20,375 nt of DNA from Nanohaloarchaea archaeon PL-Br10_U2g5 (lineage in GTDB: Archaea > Halobacteriota > Halobacteria > Halobacteriales > Haloferacaceae): NCBI GenBank assembly GCA_001564205.1, contig LKMY01000008.1, forward strand, positions 1 to 20,375. The letters are read 5' to 3'. Below are positions 15,229 through 20,375 of this stretch, in pieces. The notes beneath the pieces were generated by a model, which saw only the letters and a program-made list of their open reading frames with translations, was not told where the DNA came from and did not search any database. Numbering within the stretch: position 1 is the stretch's first letter; every line of letters begins with the position of its first letter. Both the position numbers and the translations under genes were made by a program.

Positions 15229-15758
15229 TGAACCATTCTGTGGGTAGTAGACCGATAATTCAGCGTGATATCAACAGGTACGGCTGTACGCACGCTTGGT
15301 TCACATTCAAGCGGGTGGCCGAAATACTGCCAGATCTGATCAAAAAACGTACTATTATCCGTTAGATCTGTAGAGACTGTAAAGCACAACGCGGAAGAGG
15401 TAATCAGTTCGCTGATGTTGCAGTTTCATTCCAGCGGGACTGTCGAAGAGGTGGCCCCGATTGTAGAGCTGATCGAGATGAGAGTTGAAACGAGAATGAA
15501 ATGTTATATATTGTATGAAATAGAGAACCGTCTACTTTAATGATATACTACTACCGGCGGTACGGAAACCGCTGACGGGTGGATCGGATCGTTCGTATTC
15601 GCCCGGAATCAGCGTCGCTGATCGCGACCTGTCACTCGGCTCCAATCGCGAAGAGCGAACGTCGTTTCGGTTCCTGTCGGATCGGTAGATGGCAGCAACC
15701 GCTGTCACGGAGCACGACGAGATCACTCCTGAGAATAACCCCGAAATCCTCCGACCCG

Positions 15759-15797
15759 CTACCCTGTTTTAGTGAGTAGGGTAGTTCACGCTTTTTT
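15759..15797 (+). terminator. Terminator-like hairpin with T tract
   Basis: CTACCCT (15759-15765) and AGGGTAG (15778-15784) form a 7-bp stem around a 12-nt loop, followed a few bases later by a T-rich run (about 15791-15796). On the plus strand this looks like a transcript end, yet no plus-strand gene precedes it, which raises the question of an untranslated RNA from the AT-rich TTATATATTG around 15503. Confidence 0.35.
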
Positions 15798-15979
15798 GTG
15801 TCGCTACAGCACGAGATTCTATAACGGGCGCGAAGATAGTAAGTGGAGGGAGATTGGCGAGGTTCGGTGATGGCGGGTTTTCACTGTGTCAAACTGGGTT
15901 GAATTAATCCCATCGTTACAGATGCGGGGACTCACCGACGCTTCATAACTAACCCTCGAAAGCACGTCTACGAGAGTCT

Positions 15980-17341
15980 GTGAACGTAATTAATCCAGCA
16001 ACCGGTGAGCAGCTCGAAACCTACGAGAAACACACCAGAGGCGATATCGAAGACGCACTTGATCGAGCGAGTGGAGCCTTCCGAGAGTGGCGCGAACAGT
16101 CGATACGGAAGCGCGAGCGTCTGCTCGAAGCTGCGGGGAGCGTTCTCCGAGACGGGAAAGACGAGTACGCCGAAACGATAACGCGAGAGATGGGCAAGCC
16201 GATAGAGCAGGCTCGGGCCGAAGTCGAGAAGTGCGCATGGGTCTGTGATCACTACGCCGAACACGGAAGCACCTACCTCGAAGACCGGCATCATCCCAGC
16301 CCGCCGGGCACGACGGTCAAGACGGTTCACCAGCCGCTCGGCCCGGTACTGGCGGTTATGCCCTGGAACTTTCCGTTCTGGCAGGTCTTCCGGTTCGCCG
16401 CCCCGTATCTCACGGCCGGCAACGTCGGCGTGCTCAAACACGCCTCGAACGTCCCGGGGTGTGCCGTCGCCATCCAGGAGATATTCCGTGAGGCCGGCTA
16501 TCCAGAAGGCGTCTTCCAGTCACTGCTGATTTCCTCCGATCTCGTCGACGATGTCATCGCCGACGATCGCATTCGGGCTGTGACCCTTACCGGGAGCGGT
16601 CCGGCCGGTCGCGCCGTCGCGGCGACCGCCGGCGAGGAACTCAAAAAGACTGTCCTCGAACTCGGGGGCAGCGATCCGTTCGTCGTCCTCGATGACGCCG
16701 ATATCGAATCCGCCGCCGAAGCCGGCACTCGAGCGCGGAATCAGAACGGCGGCCAGTCGTGTATCGCCGCCAAGCGCTTTGTCGTTCACACGGACGTCTA
16801 CGATGAGTTTCTCGAAGCGCTGCTCGAGAGCTTCGAGTCACTCGTCATCGGCGACCCGACCGACGAAAAGACAGACGTTGGTCCGCAAGCCCGGCCGGAT
16901 CTGCTAACCGACCTCCACAGACAGGTCGAGAGGAGTGTCGAGGCGGGTGCTACGCTCCTCACCGGGGGCGAACCGCTTGATCGGGAGGGTGCGTTCTATC
17001 CGCCAACGATCCTGACCGATGTCCCGGACGGATGTCCGGTCGACAGCGAGGAGACGTTCGGACCTGTCGCGGCGGTCTACGAGGTCGACGGGGAGGAGGA
17101 GGCAATCAGCCTCGCTAACGATACCGCATTCGGTCTGGGTGCCAGCGTCTGGACCGAGGACCGACGACGCGGTGAACGCCTCGCCGAACAGATCGAGGCG
17201 GGCTGTGTCTACGTCAACCAACTCGTCAAGTCCGACCCGCGAGTCCCGCTCGGCGGCGTCGGGGAGTCCGGGTACGGTCGCGAACTCGCTGAGGTCGGTA
17301 TCAAGGAGTTCGTCAACCGAAAGACGGTTTGGGTGGAGTGA
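15980..17341 (+). CDS. NAD(P)-dependent aldehyde dehydrogenase, succinate-semialdehyde dehydrogenase-like
   Basis: 453-residue enzyme of the ALDH superfamily that oxidises an aldehyde to a carboxylate. Key residues are N130 (MPWNFPFWQ), the general base E227 (LELGGSDPF), the nucleophile C261 (NQNGGQSCIAAKR) and E358 of the cofactor site (EETFGPV). The compact length and the opening INPATGEQLETY fit the YneI/Sad-like succinate-semialdehyde dehydrogenase group, though specificity within ALDH is hard to read. The start is GTG at 15980: a TAA stop lies in frame at 15950-15952 and no ATG comes between it and the domain. Its stop codon overlaps the ATG of the next gene (TGATG), so the two are translated together. 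The aldehyde could come from the ThDP enzyme encoded next. Confidence 0.93.
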   Translation: MNVINPATGEQLETYEKHTRGDIEDALDRASGAFREWREQSIRKRERLLEAAGSVLRDGKDEYAETITREMGKPIEQARAEVEKCAWVCDHYAEHGSTYLEDRHHPSPPGTTVKTVHQPLGPVLAVMPWNFPFWQVFRFAAPYLTAGNVGVLKHASNVPGCAVAIQEIFREAGYPEGVFQSLLISSDLVDDVIADDRIRAVTLTGSGPAGRAVAATAGEELKKTVLELGGSDPFVVLDDADIESAAEAGTRARNQNGGQSCIAAKRFVVHTDVYDEFLEALLESFESLVIGDPTDEKTDVGPQARPDLLTDLHRQVERSVEAGATLLTGGEPLDREGAFYPPTILTDVPDGCPVDSEETFGPVAAVYEVDGEEEAISLANDTAFGLGASVWTEDRRRGERLAEQIEAGCVYVNQLVKSDPRVPLGGVGESGYGRELAEVGIKEFVNRKTVWVE

Positions 17342-18921
17342 TGAAGGTCTCCGATCTCCTCGTGTCGTGTCTCGAACGCGAGGGCGTCGAGCACGTCTTT
17401 GGGCTCCCCGGAGAGGAGATGGAGGACTTGCTATTCTCGCTCCGCGACTCGGAGATAACGTTCGTTCCGGTGCGACACGAACAGGGTGCGGCGTTCATGG
17501 CCGACGTTCACGGCAGACTCACCGGCGATGCCGGCGTCTGTCTCGCCACGCTTGGCCCCGGCGCGACGAACCTCCTCACCGGCGTCGCGGACGCGCACCT
17601 CGACAAGAGCCCGCTGGTGGCGATAACTGCGCAGGGCGGTCTCGAGCGGCTTCACCAAGAGAGCCACCAAGCGCTCGACGTCCTCCGGATGTTCGAGCCC
17701 GTAACGAAGTGGAACACGCAACTCGACAGTCCCGATATCGTCCACGAGTCCGTCCGAAAGGCGTTCAAAGTCGCCGAGCAGGAAAAGCCCGGTGCGACGC
17801 ATCTCGAGCTTCCCGAGGACGTCGCGGCCGAAGAGACAGCGACGCGTCCGCTCAAACACCGCGAACGGGTTCCCGCCGCCGCGCCGAACCCCGACACCCT
17901 CGACCAGGTGAAAGCGGCGCTCCGAGACGCCCGACAGCCGATCGTTTTGGTGGGAAACGGTGCGGTTCGCACACACGCAGTAACGCAACTCCGTGAGTTC
18001 ATTGACGTGACCGATATTCCGGTCGTGTCGACCTACATGGGGAAGGGTGCGCTCTCAGACGCCGACGAACGGTCCTTGATGACCCTCGACTCAGGGTCCG
18101 CAGACGAACCGACGAGCGTGATCGGTGACTCCGATCTCGTTCTCGCTGTCGGGTACGATATCGCCGAACACGACCCCGGTGAGTGGGATACAGAGGACGC
18201 GCGGTTCGTCCACGTCGATAGCGAACCCGCGGAGGTGTACGAGGCCTACGACCCGGATATTGAAGTCGTCGCCGATATCGGCCGGACGCTCCAGTCTCTC
18301 GCCGACTGGTGTCGAGACGTGGATCTGTCGATCGATTCCGCCTGGTACGCGGACGCCCGGAGGCGCATCCTCACAGACGTGGATATCGAGCCGGCCGACG
18401 ATCCCCCGTTTACCGTCCGGGCGGTGCTTCCGATCCTGCGGGAGATACTGGCTCCTGAGGACGTGCTCGTCTCCGACGTCGGCAGTCACAAACTGGCCAT
18501 CGCACAGAACTTCCCGACGTACGAGCCCAACACCTGTCTCATCTCGAATGGTCTCGCTTCGATGGGTATCGCGGTCCCCGGTGGACTCGCGGCTGACCTC
18601 GCGGTTGACGGGAACGTCGTCGCGGCGACGGGGGACGGCGGGTTCATGATGAACGCCGCCGAGATCGAGACGGCGACGCGACTGGATTGTGGTTTCACAA
18701 TCCTTCTGTTCAACGACAACGACTACGGACTCATCTCCGACAAGCAGATGGATCACACAGGGAAATCGTTCGGGACCGAATTATCGAATCCAGACTTCAT
18801 CCGGCTTGCCGAGAGTTTCGGTATCGAGAGCTACCGCCCCGGCTCGGCCGACGAACTTCGGACCCAACTGCGGTCCGCAGTCGAAGGGGGGATGTCACTC
18901 GTCGAGATTCCCGTCGAATGA
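17341..18921 (+). CDS. Thiamine diphosphate enzyme, acetolactate synthase (AlsS)-like
   Basis: 526-residue ThDP-dependent enzyme with the three-domain layout of acetolactate synthase and 2-oxo-acid decarboxylases. The N-terminal Pyr domain has the cofactor-activating E47 (VRHEQGAAFMAD) and LGPGATNLLTGVADA (71-85). A central domain (about 187-325) follows, with IVLVGNGAV. The C-terminal PP domain carries GDGGF (431-435) and FNDNDYG (457-463), the metal- and diphosphate-binding motif. The phrase DVGSHKLAIAQNFPTYEPN resembles catabolic AlsS-type enzymes. ATG at 17341 is chosen because it overlaps the preceding stop; an upstream TTG in the same frame would extend it by 4 residues into the dehydrogenase gene. 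No small regulatory subunit gene is nearby, so a biosynthetic role is less likely. A decarboxylase feeding the adjacent dehydrogenase is an alternative reading. Confidence 0.9.
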   Translation: MKVSDLLVSCLEREGVEHVFGLPGEEMEDLLFSLRDSEITFVPVRHEQGAAFMADVHGRLTGDAGVCLATLGPGATNLLTGVADAHLDKSPLVAITAQGGLERLHQESHQALDVLRMFEPVTKWNTQLDSPDIVHESVRKAFKVAEQEKPGATHLELPEDVAAEETATRPLKHRERVPAAAPNPDTLDQVKAALRDARQPIVLVGNGAVRTHAVTQLREFIDVTDIPVVSTYMGKGALSDADERSLMTLDSGSADEPTSVIGDSDLVLAVGYDIAEHDPGEWDTEDARFVHVDSEPAEVYEAYDPDIEVVADIGRTLQSLADWCRDVDLSIDSAWYADARRRILTDVDIEPADDPPFTVRAVLPILREILAPEDVLVSDVGSHKLAIAQNFPTYEPNTCLISNGLASMGIAVPGGLAADLAVDGNVVAATGDGGFMMNAAEIETATRLDCGFTILLFNDNDYGLISDKQMDHTGKSFGTELSNPDFIRLAESFGIESYRPGSADELRTQLRSAVEGGMSLVEIPVE

Positions 18922-19246
18922 TCGGCTCGGTCGTTCGTCGATGATCGCCCGCTTCGGCGACACCCTGACTTTCGGTCCGTGGAGCGACGAGACACCGGGG
19001 GCGTCGTTAACAGAGACATTCCGTATCCATCGTACACGCGGTGGCACCCGCGTGTGCTGCCGGGTGGCCACAGCGAATGTGGAATGATAGAATCATAACA
19101 GACTCTAATATGCGTGAGTTCTGCAAACAGGAATCTGTCATTCTGAGTGAGTTTGACTTCTTCGATCTCAAAACGGATTGTTGCCACCGCTCAGGCGTTC
19201 CACCCATAGCAGCGTCTACCATGGTACAGTGCAGACGTCCCAGCGA
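18922..19246. other. Spacer before the broken Fic/Doc gene
   Basis: 325 bp with the hairpin at 19034-19055. A 48-codon frame starts at ATG 18941 (MIARFGDTLTFGPW) and ends at TGA about 19087; it resembles nothing I know. There is no recognisable antitoxin gene in front of the Doc remnant, although an antitoxin is usual there. Confidence 0.4.
19034..19055 (+). terminator. GC-rich hairpin after the ThDP enzyme gene
   Basis: ACACGCGG (19034-19041) and CCGCGTGT (19048-19055) form an 8-bp stem with a 6-nt loop, 113 bp after the stop codon at 18921. No T tract follows. Could end the dehydrogenase/ThDP transcript. Confidence 0.3.
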
Positions 19247-19728
19247 ATGGCAGACTCGTTGTGGTACCCATCCGTCGATGACGTCGTCGCTATCCATGAT
19301 GATGTCGTCGCGGAGTACCCCGATACTCCCGCCGGTGTTCGAAACCGTGGTGACATCGAATTCGCGTTACACCGAAGAGGGACGCTTCGGCTCATCACCG
19401 GAAACTATCCACGAGAAGGCGTGCAACCTCCTTCGACTCCTCGTTGCCAATCACCCCTTCGTCGATACGAACAAACGAACTGCGCTCAACGTGAGGTCGT
19501 CTTCTACTTCCTCAACGGGTCCCGGTTCGAGTACGACAGTGAACTGAGGACGATGCTGAAAGGGTTCGGCACCGACGAAGCGGCTGTCGATGAGGGGACA
19601 CCACCGACTATCTCCGATCCCACACCGAAGCACTCGATCTAGCCGGTGAGATCGAAGCGTGGCGAGACGAACTCGTCCGGTACGGGCTTGCAGAGTTGAC
19701 AAGCGATTCGTCGGACCCGAACGATTAA
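19247..19728 (+). pseudogene. Fic/Doc-family (death-on-curing) toxin, broken by three frameshifts
   Basis: Reading the three forward frames in turn reconstructs a Doc-type protein of about 160 residues. From ATG 19247 the first frame gives MADSLWYPSVDDVVAIHDD to GDIEFAL. Near 19370 it moves to a second frame with EEGRFGSSPETIHEKA and the Fic active-site motif HPFVDTNKRTALN. Near 19490 it returns to the first frame (VVFYFLNGSRFEYDSELRT, FGTDEAAVDEG). Near 19597 it shifts to the third frame (DYLRSHTEALDLAGEIEAW, then LVRYGLAELTSDSSDPND) and stops at 19726-19728. Doc proteins are toxins that modify a target, such as EF-Tu in the phage P1 system, by phosphotransfer or AMPylation. The catalytic motif is intact in DNA but cannot be made as one protein unless frames are shifted. 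Decay, or errors in the sequence, are the two explanations. Confidence 0.85.
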
Positions 19729-19753
19729 CGACGTTCGACGCGTCCGTGTAGGT

Positions 19754-19894
19754 ATGGCAACCGAAGAGGGAGCGAAAACGACGTCACCGCTCGACGACGT
19801 GATGGAGGACATCCGGCGGGATCTGGTTCGGCGGGTCGCGGCGGACGACCGGGATTCGAATCGAGACATCTACGACGCTCTCGAAGACGAATAA
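19754..19894 (+). CDS. Small acidic hypothetical protein (46 residues)
   Basis: ATG 19754 to TAA 19892-19894 encodes MATEEGAKTTSPLDDVMEDI continuing to RDIYDALEDE. It is strongly acidic with haloarchaeal codon choice (GAC, CTC, GTC, CGG), and the middle (about 13-45) looks helical and amphipathic. It begins 25 bp after the Doc remnant's stop codon. It could be a genuine small protein, possibly once linked to the toxin gene, or the tail of a decayed gene, since the frame stays open upstream to about 19643. I do not recognise a family. Confidence 0.45.
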   Translation: MATEEGAKTTSPLDDVMEDIRRDLVRRVAADDRDSNRDIYDALEDE

Positions 19895-20375
19895 CACCGT
19901 TACTGGCTGTTAACGCTGGTGTGAGTAGTTATACACGCAGGTGAAATCTCTCTGTTTGAGTTCGTTCTAGAGCATCTCGCAGTTCTGAACGTAGTTGAAA
20001 ACGGATGGACTCGCGCGTTGTATCCTTGTACGGCGCTCAGAACATCATCTGAAACCGATAGGAATTCCAGCAGCCAGTACGCAGCCCTCATTCACCAACT
20101 ATTTCATGAGATCCGCGTCTGGTGAGGGCATTCTCAAGAGAGTTATTCTTGATCCAATAGGCGGGTTCTGAGAGGATACAGGCGCATCCTTCGACCATGC
20201 GAGCTGGTAGATTCAATCGGCGATTGATTTTCTCTCCCCGCACCAGTTTGGATATACGCGAACCCTGCTGGGACATCACTGAGCGTTCGACCATCGAACG
20301 AAAGCATGCGCCTTTCGGTAATTACGGTATATACCCTCACTGCCTTCAGGCGATTAGAAGTCCACGGGCGCGACG
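19895..20375. other. Right end, no recognisable gene
   Basis: 481 bp in which short minus-strand frames (19900-20091, 20088-20294, 20143-20340) encode Ser/Arg-rich, non-acidic sequences without any family I know. An imperfect hairpin (ACACCGTTA pairing with TAAC-GCT-GGTGT, about 19894-19922) directly follows the small ORF and may end its transcript. Confidence 0.4.

Larger units (their letters stand above)
14830..15979. other. 1.15-kb spacer without a recognisable gene
   Basis: This divergent gap between the DUF1028 gene and the aldehyde dehydrogenase is richer in A+T than its flanks, especially around 15100-15550. It has TATA-like strings at 14993-15000 (TTTATAAC), about 15503 and about 15819, a hairpin at 15204-15228 and a terminator-like hairpin at 15759-15797. 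Its short ORFs (for example 14956-15231 plus, 15171-15389 minus, 15532-15726 minus) encode Ser/Arg/Cys-rich strings not typical of haloarchaeal proteins. It may hold a decayed gene or a small RNA. Confidence 0.5.

Noticed and set aside
17019..17996. 325-codon plus-strand ORF across the dehydrogenase/ThDP junction
   Set aside because: Extremely Arg-rich product in an alternative frame over two strongly supported genes.
18091..18756. 221-codon minus-strand ORF opposite the ThDP enzyme
   Set aside because: Antisense shadow of a conserved gene; long antisense frames are common in GC-rich haloarchaeal DNA.
19247..19728. Programmed frameshifting in the Doc gene
   Set aside because: Three separate shifts in different directions without clear slippery heptamers make decay or sequence error far more likely.
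20088..20340. Minus-strand frames at the right edge as a gene
   Set aside because: Non-acidic, Arg/Ser-rich and interrupted; the two overlapping frames do not join into a recognisable protein.

Overview
The window reads as haloarchaeal (class Halobacteria) chromosome. Proteins are very acidic and rich in Asp and Glu, codons favour G or C at the third position, the substrate-binding protein carries a Tat-type lipoprotein signal, and several genes have an archaeal TATA box 27-31 bp before the start codon, as expected for leaderless transcripts. I do not assign a genus.

Layout. Positions 16-795 (+) encode an IclR-family regulator whose 5' end probably lies outside the window. It is followed on the same strand by a cytosolic YVTN/YncE-type beta-propeller (1164-2114), a beta-lactamase-fold serine hydrolase (2314-3666) and, after a 675-bp gap, a complete dipeptide/oligopeptide-type ABC importer: lipoprotein, two permeases, two ATPases (4342-10505). 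Converging on it from the minus strand are, in transcription order, a DUF1028 protein (14829-14161), a second serine hydrolase (14136-13000), an M24 metallopeptidase (12535-11444) and a conserved haloarchaeal protein resembling BsuPI proteinase inhibitors (11333-10779). A 1.15-kb AT-richer spacer follows. Then comes a tightly coupled plus-strand pair, an aldehyde dehydrogenase and a catabolic acetolactate-synthase-like ThDP enzyme (15980-18921). The right end holds a Fic/Doc-family toxin gene broken by three frameshifts (19247-19728), a 46-codon ORF and a stretch without recognisable genes.

How the genes may work together (inference). Positions 16-14829 look like one scavenging locus for peptides or other amide compounds: importer, two amidohydrolase-type serine hydrolases, an Xaa-Pro/creatinase-fold peptidase and an Ntn-like DUF1028 protein, with IclR as candidate regulator. 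The dehydrogenase/ThDP pair could process 2-oxo acids or aldehydes released downstream. The substrate cannot be read from the sequence.

The most unusual non-coding signals are a cluster of five perfect palindromes plus a long hairpin between the second serine hydrolase and the M24 gene (12602-12770), a tandem 17-bp direct repeat just upstream of the importer TATA box (4253-4288), a 22-bp perfect palindrome after iclR (903-924), and an inverted repeat between TATA and ATG of the second serine hydrolase (14141-14156). I see no CRISPR array, tRNA, rRNA or intact insertion sequence.
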